From contig CBDVDM010000016.1 of assembly GCA_965372745.1 (NCBI GenBank), positions 1 through 37,277 of the forward strand: a DNA stretch of 37,277 nucleotides, given 5' to 3'. This DNA is from VRUG01 sp965372745. GTDB lineage: Bacteria; Planctomycetota; Phycisphaerae; Sedimentisphaerales; Anaerobacaceae. This document shows positions 24,728-33,480 of the stretch, one piece after another; within the stretch, counting starts at the first letter, position 1; every line of letters begins with the position of its first letter. Under the pieces are notes generated by a model. It was not told the DNA's origin and did no database searches. It saw only the letters and a program-made list of their open reading frames with translations. The translations under genes were made by a program, and so were the position numbers.

Positions 24728-25292
24728 ATGAATAAATATCCTCAGTTACTTTTTCAAACATAATCCGTTTAGGTTCATCAAATTCATCTTTGCCGCTACC
24801 AAAAATCTCGCTTTGGTTCATCCAGTCAGCTTTCCAAACCTGGCCGTCTTCGGAGATATATCCACCAAGATAATCGCAGAAAGTTCCTTCCATAGAGCCA
24901 TTTGGAAATGTAATCTCATAATGTTTAATTATTATGGTTACGGCAAGGTGTCTTGTTTTAGAATCATATTCGGCAGTACATGGCCCAAGGTTATAAACCG
25001 CTTTTCCTCCGCCTCGCCATGGTTCAGCAAATGTACCGTCTGCCACGGTGAAATCCATCCCTGCGAAATGTCTGAATTTCGATATTGTTCCGTCTGACTC
25101 AAAGGTGAATATCCATCTTGTTTTATCGCCTTCCACGACTTTCCATGTTCCGACAACAAAATCGGGGAAATTGTTATCCACAATACTGATGTTACCGTTT
25201 TTGGTTTCAGTAAAGATTTGTTGATTATCCCGACATCCAAAGAGTGACAGAAGCATGAAACTTAGGGCAAATATTACAATTATCTTTTTCAT
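24720..25292 (-). CDS. Small lipoprotein of unknown function
   Basis: The 190-residue product has a clear lipoprotein signal: a KK start, a hydrophobic core and a lipobox LFGC with the acylated Cys at residue 20. The mature part contains FVVGTWKVVEGDKTRWIFTF followed by further short strands. This resembles a small beta-barrel or META/lipocalin-like 'GTW' domain, but no family can be named. The ATG overlaps the stop of the preceding gene (ATGA), implying translational coupling with that alkaline-phosphatase-superfamily gene. It is the last gene of the four-gene minus-strand operon and probably works at the same membrane. Confidence 0.8.
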   Translation of the reverse strand: MKKIIVIFALSFMLLSLFGCRDNQQIFTETKNGNISIVDNNFPDFVVGTWKVVEGDKTRWIFTFESDGTISKFRHFAGMDFTVADGTFAEPWRGGGKAVYNLGPCTAEYDSKTRHLAVTIIIKHYEITFPNGSMEGTFCDYLGGYISEDGQVWKADWMNQSEIFGSGKDEFDEPKRIMFEKVTEDIYSLN

Positions 25293-26776
25293 TTTATATA
25301 TCCTAAAGAACGAAGAATTTCCAGGCTTTCTGTGTCCTGACTTTTCATCAGCGAAATATCCTTAGCAGAAGGAATCTGATTCGCCCAGCTTTTAAGTAAA
25401 TTACTTAATTTGGTTTTAACCTCAACTTCCCTGCCTGCCAAATTATGCGTTTCGCCGGGGTCTGCGTTTAAATCAAACAGTTCTGTGCCTTTATTGACAG
25501 TCCAGATAAGTTTGTAAGGATTTGTTCTGATAGCACGCAATCGATAATCAATGGCCGTAGTATCGAATTCCGGATACCTTTCTTTCATCAGTCCTATACC
25601 GTTAAGCGGCCTTTCATTAGCGGCAACGATAAATGCCCTTCTCTTTCTGTCATTTCTCGCCAGACTTGTTTGTATTGGTTTTATTTTCTCTATTGCCTCA
25701 GTTTGTCGGCACAAATCAAGAATCGTCGGAGCAATATCCACTATGCTAACAAAATCGTCGACCCTGGTTGCCGGTTTGAATGCAGGTGGATATCGCATCA
25801 TCAATGGAATATGTAAAGTTGTTTCGTGCAAACTTAAATTGTGGTCTATCCGTCCGTGCTCGCCAAGATTTTCGCCGTGGTCACTAGTTACAATTAGTAA
25901 CGTATCATCAAGAATACCGGAAGTTTTCAGTTGGTGGACAATTTGTCCCACGCATCGGTCAGCCAGTCCTACTTCTCCGTCATAGAGGTCACTTAGTATT
26001 CTGTAATCTCTTTTGCTTAATTTGAGTTTTCCTGCCAGTTGCTGCCACCATGATTTTATAGCAGCAACACGATTAACTTCTTCATTGTTGTAGCCTTTGT
26101 TTCCGACAAAGCGAGATAAAAAAGGCTCGGGCGGCAGATAAGGCAGGTGTATGCAATTTAAATTAATAAACATAAAAAACGGTTTATGCTGTTTTTTTCT
26201 TTTTTCGAGCCATTGTATGGCCCATTGTGTAGCAGTAACTTCGATAGGACCTTTGCTTTGTGTTATGTCAGGTCTATTTTGCTCTCTCCACATCTCGTTG
26301 TATTTTTCAAAACCTTTTGCAAATCCCCGCTCTAAAGATAGCCATCCATTACAATTAAAACCGATGGTATCATATCCTGCATCTTTCAAACACTCGGCAA
26401 GTGTAGTATTAAAAGAAGGTAACTGCAGTGTTTCTGAAGTTGCACCGGCTTGTATGGGATATAGTCCTGTGAAAAGTGAGGCATGTGAAGGCAGTGTCCA
26501 GCAAGCTGTGGAATAAGCATTATCGTAAATGACCCCTTCGGAAAAGATACTATCGATGTTTGGTGAGGTATTTCTTTCGTAGCCCATGCATGAGAACCGG
26601 TCAACTCTTGCGGTATCGAGAACAATGAGGAGTACATTTGGTCTTTTTGATTTTTTAAGTCCTGCACATCCACTAACCCATAAAGCCGGCGCTATAGCAG
26701 CAATGCCGCCATAAAGGCCATACTTTAAAACTTCTCTTCGGCTAACAGCACCTGTAACTCTCTGTTTATTCGACAT
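25289..26776 (-). CDS. Tat-exported 'sulfatase'-family (alkaline phosphatase superfamily) lipoprotein lacking the formylglycine Cys
   Basis: The 495-residue protein starts with a twin-arginine signal (SRREVLK, residues 12-18). A hydrophobic stretch follows, then a lipobox-like WVSGC with Cys 37, so it may be a Tat-exported lipoprotein. The sulfatase/alkaline-phosphatase fold is shown by LIVLDTARVDRFS (metal Asp 54), SPNID, HLPY (His 210) and TSDHGENLGEHG (Asp 299, His 300). True sulfatases have C-x-P-x-R at the nucleophile; here the aligned site is T94-L-P-S-H98. This suggests a Thr nucleophile, as in phosphotransferases of the superfamily, rather than a formylglycine sulfatase. It lies 31 bases after the membrane paralogue and overlaps the lipoprotein gene. 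The substrate is unknown. Confidence 0.85.
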   Translation of the reverse strand: MSNKQRVTGAVSRREVLKYGLYGGIAAIAPALWVSGCAGLKKSKRPNVLLIVLDTARVDRFSCMGYERNTSPNIDSIFSEGVIYDNAYSTACWTLPSHASLFTGLYPIQAGATSETLQLPSFNTTLAECLKDAGYDTIGFNCNGWLSLERGFAKGFEKYNEMWREQNRPDITQSKGPIEVTATQWAIQWLEKRKKQHKPFFMFINLNCIHLPYLPPEPFLSRFVGNKGYNNEEVNRVAAIKSWWQQLAGKLKLSKRDYRILSDLYDGEVGLADRCVGQIVHQLKTSGILDDTLLIVTSDHGENLGEHGRIDHNLSLHETTLHIPLMMRYPPAFKPATRVDDFVSIVDIAPTILDLCRQTEAIEKIKPIQTSLARNDRKRRAFIVAANERPLNGIGLMKERYPEFDTTAIDYRLRAIRTNPYKLIWTVNKGTELFDLNADPGETHNLAGREVEVKTKLSNLLKSWANQIPSAKDISLMKSQDTESLEILRSLGYIK

Positions 26777-26807
26777 GCTTCATTAAGTCCTGCTTTTCAA
26801 AACAAAT

Positions 26808-29258
26808 CTAATCACGATAAGGCTTATTTTGTTTATACAAATCCAAATGCTGCTGAATTTCTTTAACCAGTTCCTGATTTCCGAGGTCAATAGCCTGCTT
26901 TTTAGCTTTTTCCGCAGTTTTGACTGCATCGGAGAATCTGCCATCAGCAGCGTATGCTACACCGAGCGTATCAAGCATATCAGGCTTTTCATGCTCTGTC
27001 AGTTCACACGCACGTTCGGCAAATTTTATGGCATTTTGGGGATTGCGAATATTTTTGTCTTCAATTGTGGCTAACAAATATGCAAGATTATTGTAGACTT
27101 CCGGCCAATCCGGTTTTATTTCAATAACTTTTGTCCAGTGTTTGACGGCAAGCTGGAAATTCTGTTTTTTGTGATACAAACCTGCCAGTATGTTATGTGC
27201 GTTAATAGAATCAGGTTCAATCCTGACTACCTGTTCAAAATGTTCAACAGCTTTATCAACTTCGCCTTTTTGGTAGAACAATTTTGCCAGTTTATCATGT
27301 GTGTCGGCATCATCAGGATTTTGTTTAACCATTTCAAGGTACTGAATAACAGTTGCCTCTTGCTGTTTTTGTTTCAAGAGTTTATCGAGATTTTGTCGAA
27401 CTTCAATCCAGTCAGGTTTAAGCTCAAGGGCTTTGGTCCAGTAATTGATGGCTTTATCGTTATTACCCTTTTTAAAGAATGCCGCTCCCAAACTATAGAG
27501 TACGTCCGGCCAATTGGCTTTGATTTGCAGCGCTTTTGACCAATAATTAACGGCTAAATCTAACTTTTCCAGGTCGTAAGCAGCTTGTGCCACAAGGTTA
27601 TGAGCCATTGCAAGGTCCTTGGAAGGGTTTATACCTGTAGCTTCGAGAGAAAGGTCAACCTCATCTTTAATCATATCAATATATTCTGTACCATGCTTGA
27701 TGGTCTGGTCTAATTTTCCCTGTGAATAAGCCAGTTGAGTCAAGATAAAGTGAGTATTTGGCATTTGCGGCCATTCCTTCAGCATCTCATAGCACAGAGC
27801 TTCTGCCTGGGTAAAAAGAGCTTTATATTTAAGACGTGTCACTTTCTGTGCCTTGTCGTAGTAACCAATAATATCCTTGGGGTCTCTTTTAGACCGGTCA
27901 AATTCGAATGCGTCAGTTGCAGTATCACCCCCAATATAACCAAGGCTTTCGAGGCGTTTTCTACTTTCTTCATCCAACTCGAACTTTCCCTGAATGGCAT
28001 TTGTACTTACAATTTTTGTGGCAAGTTCCTGTAAGTGCCCTTCCATTAAACGAGCTCGATTGTTTTCTTTTTCCAGAAAATTGTTTTTCTCAAGACCATC
28101 TTTATTGATGTCATACAATTCAGGTCTTGTTGTTTTAATATATTTGTACCGGTTGTCTACAAGCCCGAGCAGAGGATTGCACCCGTACTTTGTTGGAATC
28201 AGTGATTCAGTGTAGACATAGCGTTTTTTGTTTACAGATGATTCGTTTTTTTGATAAACAGATAAATCTTTTCCCTGAATATAGTCAGGTATGTTGATTT
28301 TTAAATAACTTAAAACAGTAGGCACGATATCAACAAGGCTGGCGACATCTTTTATTCTTTTAGGCCGACATCGTCCATGCGGCCGAATAATAAAAGGAAT
28401 TTTAACAGTGCTTTGGTAAATAAAGTAGCCATGCTCGGTTTCGCCGTGCTCTCCGAGGCTTTCGCCATGGTCGCCGACAATAATAATTAGTGTGGAATCA
28501 TATAAATCCAGTTTTTTTAATTTTTCAACAAGCTGCTGAACACAATAATCGGTAAAGGCGATTTCGCCGCTGTAAGGGTCATCAGGATATTGCGATGCAA
28601 ACGGCTCGGGAGGGTCATAGTCTGTGTGAGGGTCGTAGAAATGAGCAAAAAGGAAAAAAGGTCTGTCTTTATTTTTTTCAATAAATTCGCAGCAAAACTG
28701 TGCTGTTTCGTCTCCCCTCCGCTCAGTGTCTCTGTTTTCCCCTGCCACGATTGGGTTTACGAACTGGCTGTTATAATAATCAAATCCCTGGTCAGTACCA
28801 AATTGCGGGTATAAAACATAGGCACTTATGACAGCACCGCTAACAAAACCATGTTGCTTCAATATCTCAGGAAGAGTTATATTGGATTCTCCCAGTTTGA
28901 AGTTTATATTGTCATGTACCTTATGATATGGAGGATAAGTTCCTGTGAGCATAGAGCTGTGGGCAGGCAGTGTCAGCGGGACAGGCGTGATAGCATTTTC
29001 AAAAAGAATACCTTCGGCGGCAACGGCGTCGATATTAGGTGTTGTTTTTCGTTTAAATCCGTAACAGCTTAGATGGTCGGCCCTGACAGTATCAAGGCTG
29101 ATAAGCAGGACATTTCGAATTGGGTTACGAGAGAATATAACAAAGTAAACTGCGCCGGCTACAATTAGTAAAAGAATCGGTATTAAAATAAATGCTATTA
29201 TCTTAGAGGATGATTTATGCGAAGCTGTTTTAGGTTCGGCGTAAATTTTGCTTTTCAT
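26808..29258 (-). CDS. Membrane-anchored 'sulfatase'-family protein with C-terminal TPR domain
   Basis: The 816-residue protein has one N-terminal membrane anchor (residues 19-42), followed by an alkaline-phosphatase-superfamily domain outside the membrane. Metal-site motifs are LLISLDTVRADH (Asp 56) and VGDHGESLGEHG (Asp 263, His 264). The nucleophile position reads T96-L-P-A-H100 instead of C-x-P-x-R. Residues about 463-810 are a chain of TPR units, for example DKAINYWTKALELKPDW and VEHFEQVVRIEPDS. TPRs fused behind such a domain are typical of planctomycete proteins and suggest a protein complex at the membrane. A GTG at 29294 would add 12 residues; the ATG at 29258 lies 8 bases after GAGAAAG and is preferred. 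The neighbours are another family member and the fused MFS/synthase, so the three likely act together. Confidence 0.85.
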   Translation of the reverse strand: MKSKIYAEPKTASHKSSSKIIAFILIPILLLIVAGAVYFVIFSRNPIRNVLLISLDTVRADHLSCYGFKRKTTPNIDAVAAEGILFENAITPVPLTLPAHSSMLTGTYPPYHKVHDNINFKLGESNITLPEILKQHGFVSGAVISAYVLYPQFGTDQGFDYYNSQFVNPIVAGENRDTERRGDETAQFCCEFIEKNKDRPFFLFAHFYDPHTDYDPPEPFASQYPDDPYSGEIAFTDYCVQQLVEKLKKLDLYDSTLIIIVGDHGESLGEHGETEHGYFIYQSTVKIPFIIRPHGRCRPKRIKDVASLVDIVPTVLSYLKINIPDYIQGKDLSVYQKNESSVNKKRYVYTESLIPTKYGCNPLLGLVDNRYKYIKTTRPELYDINKDGLEKNNFLEKENNRARLMEGHLQELATKIVSTNAIQGKFELDEESRKRLESLGYIGGDTATDAFEFDRSKRDPKDIIGYYDKAQKVTRLKYKALFTQAEALCYEMLKEWPQMPNTHFILTQLAYSQGKLDQTIKHGTEYIDMIKDEVDLSLEATGINPSKDLAMAHNLVAQAAYDLEKLDLAVNYWSKALQIKANWPDVLYSLGAAFFKKGNNDKAINYWTKALELKPDWIEVRQNLDKLLKQKQQEATVIQYLEMVKQNPDDADTHDKLAKLFYQKGEVDKAVEHFEQVVRIEPDSINAHNILAGLYHKKQNFQLAVKHWTKVIEIKPDWPEVYNNLAYLLATIEDKNIRNPQNAIKFAERACELTEHEKPDMLDTLGVAYAADGRFSDAVKTAEKAKKQAIDLGNQELVKEIQQHLDLYKQNKPYRD

Positions 29259-29312
29259 GATATAAACTTTCTCATTTGAAACTCTTTTAAGCACCCTATT
29301 TTGGGTCTAACT

Positions 29313-32300
29313 TTACTTTTTACCTTTTAAAGGACGATTCCTTTGCTGAGCTAATGCCTTGTTCAGGTTGTCCTTTGTTCCAGGCGAATCCGTGTCTATC
29401 TGTAACGCCTTATTATAATGTTCAATTGCCTGTTGAAGTTTGCCCTGCAGATGGAAAGTAACAGCCATGTCATTATGGAGCGGGGCATGGTCCGGTTCAA
29501 GTTTTATAGCTTTTAAATAATATATTTCGGCATCGGTAAAAGATTGATTCTGCCTGTACAAATCACCAAGAGTATAATATGCAACAGCTTTATCATTCAA
29601 GGTATCAACTTTTTCCTTGATGGCATTTATTTGTACAAAGCGACACTTGCGTTTGATTCGCTCATTCGGCAAAATAGAATAATCTATTTTATTTTTAGCA
29701 CAGTAATCGACAACAATATTAGAAAACCTTTCGTTTTGCTCAGGAGATGCGATTTTAAGATTAACCATATTTTTTCGAGGGCTGTTTAAAGAAAACAGCA
29801 TGGCAGCAAAATCGATTTGTGCATCGATGTCAGTTTTAACTTCTTTTAAGATTGAAGCAGTTTTTCTGGTAAACTTTCTATTTGTATTGATTCTTCTGGA
29901 AATCTCCGGGTCGTCAATAAACATGGCTTTTGGCGCTAAAAACTCCAGATGAGGCCAGATGTCTGTATTAACAGGCCCTTCACCGCATAATTCACCAAGG
30001 TCCTCAGTAACAACAAGGTTATACAATACTTTTGGCGACGGCAGTGTCATGTTCTTTGAATTACGGGCGAACTCAAAATTCCGGATTATATTGCCAAGCT
30101 GTAGTCCGGTTTGGTTTTTGAATCCGACCATAAGATAATCGCCAGGACGAGTACTTACCAATATACTGTTGGGAAAAACTGCAGCAAAAGTCCTTCCAAC
30201 AATAGCAAACGTAGGCCAATCCATCTGATAAGAATGAATAAACTGAGCGAATATACCATCGGAATTTAACTTTGCTTCGGCTAATTCAAAGAAGTCTTTA
30301 GTAAACAACGTAGCCAGGCCTGCCATCCAGGGATTGGAGGGTTCAGATATTATGACGTCGTATCTTCGGTTAGTCAGTTGCAGATGGGCCCTGCCGTCCT
30401 GAATAATAAGATCGGTTTTCGGATTTTCCAATACGTTGCCATTCCAGGGGTCAAAAAACCTGCTTGCCAAAATAACTTCCCTGCTGATTTCCAATGTATC
30501 TAATCTTTCGATTGGATAACATAGTGACTCGCCGGATGTAACGCCGCTGGCATGGCCGAGGACCATAACGGTTTTCGGGTCAGGGTGAAACATAATCGGA
30601 ATATGGGCACTTAAAGTCTGGGTAGGCATATCGCCACCAGTACCGGCATCTGGTTTGCCGCTTATTATCATCGAGTAATTAGTATTACCAAAAACATCTT
30701 CCGTCTTTACTATTGTCGTAAAACCAGCAATACCATCGCCATAATAGACAACGTCACCTGTTTTCAATTGCGCTAATATATCAGAGCCTTTGTACAGGGC
30801 TTTTACCCAGCCGGTTTTTTTTATTTCTTTTGTTATCTCCTTAAAACGGTGATAACGGCCCAGGGAAAGAGCTTTTCTGTTCCAGTTTGGAAAATAAAAA
30901 CACAGTGTCAGCCCAAGCAGTGCCGGCAGTACAACAGTCGACCATTTCAATGTCTTTTGTTTGTTTATCACAAGAATCCAGCATGAGATAACCAAGGCAG
31001 CAAAAATCTGGATGCTAAAGACCAGCCTTAATCCGTTTTCCTTGCCTATAAACGGGATAAGGATAAAACCTGCACAGAAAGAGCCAAGTACAGCACCTAT
31101 TGTGTTAATGGCATAGGCAAAACCAATAGACCTGCCAACTTTTTGAAGTGATTGGGTGCAGATTTTACCTACCAACGGGAACGTGGCACCAAGACAGACT
31201 GTAGGCGGTAACATGAATATAAACAGAATGACAGCTTTTGAAATATTCAAAAGTGCGAAATTGTCCTGGTAATGATAGATAAGCTTGGAAAAAAAGAACT
31301 GGCTGTTACCAAGAACCTGGCTGGTTAGTAGTGCCAATAACGCCGCTCCCATCTGGGTATAAAGCAGCAGCCATACAGGCTTTTTGACTTTATCACCGAG
31401 CCAGCCGAAAAACATACTGCCTAAAGCAAGACACGTAATAAAGGTAACAAGCACTATAGTAAATGAATATGTGGTAGGCCCGATGATAAGGCCTAAAAGC
31501 TTTGCCCAGATTACTTCGTAGGCCATGGCGCAAAAACCTGAAACAGCAAATATTACAAGAGCAGCTATCGCCTCGGAGCTAAAGCCTGCTGAAATATCAG
31601 CAGCAGGAGACTCGGATTTAGCTTTCCCTGACGTTTTAGTAACAACCGGCGATGTCATCCTGTAGCTGGCAATTATAGTAACCAGGCCAATGATTGCGTT
31701 GGCCACGACAGCAAGAATCAATGTTCCTGTCATACCCAAATGATTTATCAGCCAAAAACCACATAAAAGCGACCCGAAAGCAGCACCTATGGTATTCAGG
31801 CCGTATAGCCTGCCCACATGGGAGGCCAGGCGAGAGAGCCTTGTTACATAAAATCGGCATAGAATAGGAAGTGTAGCTCCCATGCAGATAACGGGAATGA
31901 TTAGTAATATGCCGCAGCCTACAAAGGTCAGTAAATTGTAAAGCATAAAGTGTTCAAATAAACGATTATAGGCAAGGGCATAAAGAGGTTCAAAAGCCCT
32001 TAAAAGCAGCGGCAATAAAAGACAATATGCCCCGATAGCAATTTCCAGTACACCATAAAGTCTTACGAGCTTGAGGTGGTCTTTAATTTTGTCAATATTT
32101 TTGCCGGCAATGTAACTGCCCAGGCCTAAACCTGCCATGAAGACAGTTAAAATAATACTTACAGCAAAGGGAGCTCCGCCAATAACTTTGACAATCATCC
32201 TGGTCCATAAAATTTGGTAGATAAGGCCTGTCATACCGGAAAAAAAGAAACAGACCAGGATAAGTCCCATTATGGGGGCAGAATCAGTTTTTTTGTCAGC

Positions 32301-32318
32301 TAAAACATTCTTAGTCAT
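29313..32318 (-). CDS. Fused MFS-like membrane domain / spermidine-synthase-like domain / TPR protein
   Basis: The 1001-residue protein has three parts. Residues about 15-470 are a polytopic membrane region with repeated SGMTGLIYQILWTRM- and FCAMAYEVIWAKLLG-type elements, as in fused MFS/spermidine synthases. Residues about 520-760 form a Rossmann-like methyltransferase/aminopropyltransferase domain with VMVLGHASGVTSGE (about residue 583), LDTLEIS, DLIIQDGRAHL and the family hallmark SEPSNPWMAGLATLFT. Residues about 915-985 hold two TPR units. The SAM/dcSAM loop has GHASG rather than the usual GxGxG, so catalytic activity is uncertain. It heads the four-gene operon, with its own promoter and a leader hairpin. 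Polyamine production outside the cytoplasm has not been shown for this family; a modification or transport role is inference. Confidence 0.85.
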   Translation of the reverse strand: MTKNVLADKKTDSAPIMGLILVCFFFSGMTGLIYQILWTRMIVKVIGGAPFAVSIILTVFMAGLGLGSYIAGKNIDKIKDHLKLVRLYGVLEIAIGAYCLLLPLLLRAFEPLYALAYNRLFEHFMLYNLLTFVGCGILLIIPVICMGATLPILCRFYVTRLSRLASHVGRLYGLNTIGAAFGSLLCGFWLINHLGMTGTLILAVVANAIIGLVTIIASYRMTSPVVTKTSGKAKSESPAADISAGFSSEAIAALVIFAVSGFCAMAYEVIWAKLLGLIIGPTTYSFTIVLVTFITCLALGSMFFGWLGDKVKKPVWLLLYTQMGAALLALLTSQVLGNSQFFFSKLIYHYQDNFALLNISKAVILFIFMLPPTVCLGATFPLVGKICTQSLQKVGRSIGFAYAINTIGAVLGSFCAGFILIPFIGKENGLRLVFSIQIFAALVISCWILVINKQKTLKWSTVVLPALLGLTLCFYFPNWNRKALSLGRYHRFKEITKEIKKTGWVKALYKGSDILAQLKTGDVVYYGDGIAGFTTIVKTEDVFGNTNYSMIISGKPDAGTGGDMPTQTLSAHIPIMFHPDPKTVMVLGHASGVTSGESLCYPIERLDTLEISREVILASRFFDPWNGNVLENPKTDLIIQDGRAHLQLTNRRYDVIISEPSNPWMAGLATLFTKDFFELAEAKLNSDGIFAQFIHSYQMDWPTFAIVGRTFAAVFPNSILVSTRPGDYLMVGFKNQTGLQLGNIIRNFEFARNSKNMTLPSPKVLYNLVVTEDLGELCGEGPVNTDIWPHLEFLAPKAMFIDDPEISRRINTNRKFTRKTASILKEVKTDIDAQIDFAAMLFSLNSPRKNMVNLKIASPEQNERFSNIVVDYCAKNKIDYSILPNERIKRKCRFVQINAIKEKVDTLNDKAVAYYTLGDLYRQNQSFTDAEIYYLKAIKLEPDHAPLHNDMAVTFHLQGKLQQAIEHYNKALQIDTDSPGTKDNLNKALAQQRNRPLKGKK

Positions 32319-32358
32319 AATTCTTTCTTCTTTATCAATGCTTTAAGTTATGTAGTCC

Positions 32359-32385
32359 GTGGATGAACCGTGCTGAACCATCCAC
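32359..32385 (-). promoter_or_regulatory. Hairpin in the leader of the MFS/synthase operon
   Basis: GTGGATG and CATCCAC form a perfect 7-bp stem with a 13-base loop, 40 bases upstream of the operon's first ATG and just downstream of the predicted transcription start. No T-tract follows, so it is not a simple terminator. It could stabilise the mRNA or bind a regulator. Confidence 0.4.
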
Positions 32386-32405
32386 ATCGACCAGATGATG
32401 GTGTA

Positions 32406-32434
32406 ATTCTACTTTATTACCATCTGCACAGCAA
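32406..32434 (-). promoter_or_regulatory. Sigma70-type promoter of the four-gene operon
   Basis: On the minus strand, TTGCTG (32429-32434) and TAGAAT (32406-32411) are 17 bases apart. The promoter lies directly behind the terminator of the upstream PEP-CTERM gene, so the operon is transcribed on its own. Confidence 0.5.
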
Positions 32435-32435
32435 T

Positions 32436-32468
32436 AAAAAAAGCGTTCCGAGATGGAACGCCTTTTTA
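32436..32468 (-). terminator. Rho-independent terminator of the first PEP-CTERM gene
   Basis: GCGTTCC (32443-32449) and GGAACGC (32455-32461) form a perfect 7-bp stem with loop GAGAT. On the minus strand the stem is followed by TTTTTTTATT. It begins 24 bases after the stop codon. Confidence 0.85.
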
Positions 32469-32491
32469 ATGATTTAATAAGACATGTGATA

Positions 32492-33163
32492 CTATTTTCG
32501 TAGTCTCAGAAATAATCCACCAAGACCGAGCAGAGCTAAGGTCATCGGCTCAGGTATCTGATGAATAACCAAGTCACCAAGGTCGCCCTCAACCATAGCA
32601 GTCCATTCCGGATATGGTCCACCACCAGGAGTCTGATATTCTGCATATTCACTCAGACCATTGAGAGTCAGATCAAGAGTGACAATACCCTCGCCATCAC
32701 AGTGCAACAGCAGGTCCCACATCAGGTCAACGGCTCCTTGATTAGCTGAAACACCAGCAAGTGAAACAGCTGTAATCTGGTCAAGACCATTGCCAATCTC
32801 AAACCAAGGATTGTTATCATTGACAACAAAAGGACTCAGCAAAGGATTGTACTGCCAAACAGGATTCTCATGAGTCTTGTCCCATGTGCCAGCATCCATA
32901 GAGCCAGGACCAGCAACATGCAGGTCCAAGTCCATACTCGACAGCAGGTAACCATCATAGCTTGGGTAACCCGAACCCGGATACGGATTATGGTTCAGGA
33001 CCAGCTTGATACCAATTACATCACTTGGCTGCAGCGGATTCTCTACAGTACCGGTTCTGCCTGCGCTCTGGCCGACATCAACTGCTACAAGATCAATGAC
33101 AGTAGCACTGGCCATCGAGGCCAAACCAAGAACCAACATTAATACTAATACTTTCTTCATCAT
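32492..33163 (-). CDS. PEP-CTERM sorting-signal protein (paralogue 1)
   Basis: The 223-residue protein has a signal peptide (MMKKVLVLMLVLGLASMASA). It ends with a PEP-CTERM signal: the motif IPEP, a hydrophobic helix TLALLGLGGLFL and the basic end RLRK. Exosortase cleaves such signals during delivery to the surface or matrix. The mature part is beta-rich and cohesin-like in style (SSMDLDLHV; LDLTLNGLSEYAEYQ), but no family is certain. It is about four-fifths identical by eye to the gene at 33732, with only one residue of length difference, and both lie in the same orientation exactly 1240 bases apart. Its ribosome-binding site is AGGGGG. No exosortase gene is in this window. Confidence 0.88.
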   Translation of the reverse strand: MMKKVLVLMLVLGLASMASATVIDLVAVDVGQSAGRTGTVENPLQPSDVIGIKLVLNHNPYPGSGYPSYDGYLLSSMDLDLHVAGPGSMDAGTWDKTHENPVWQYNPLLSPFVVNDNNPWFEIGNGLDQITAVSLAGVSANQGAVDLMWDLLLHCDGEGIVTLDLTLNGLSEYAEYQTPGGGPYPEWTAMVEGDLGDLVIHQIPEPMTLALLGLGGLFLRLRK

Positions 33164-33480
33164 AATTTACCCCCTAAAAAATTGACATTCACATTTCAAT
33201 TCAAACAAACCAACAATAGTTTCGTTTTTTTAGCTGCCTGTAGACCCCCATACAAAAATAATATTACAGTTTGTAATTTGGTAAAAGGTTCATGTGGTTA
33301 CTAACTAATATCAACCCCCATTAGTAGAGATATTGTAGCAGAATGATTTATCTGATACAAGAAAAAACAGGCTGGTGAGTATGAAAATTGAATGAATCAT
33401 CTTAAACGGACACTTTACGCATGAAATAAGAGTTTTTATAGGATGGTAGGGGTAAATTTTTTGGTTATTGGCAGATTTTT
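33164..33480. other. Leader/intergenic region upstream of PEP-CTERM paralogue 1
   Basis: This 317-base stretch has no ORF with a ribosome-binding site. It presumably holds the promoter of the first PEP-CTERM gene, but no good -35/-10 pair stands out. Two short CCCCCAT motifs (near 33245 and 33315) are the only repeats noticed. Confidence 0.4.
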
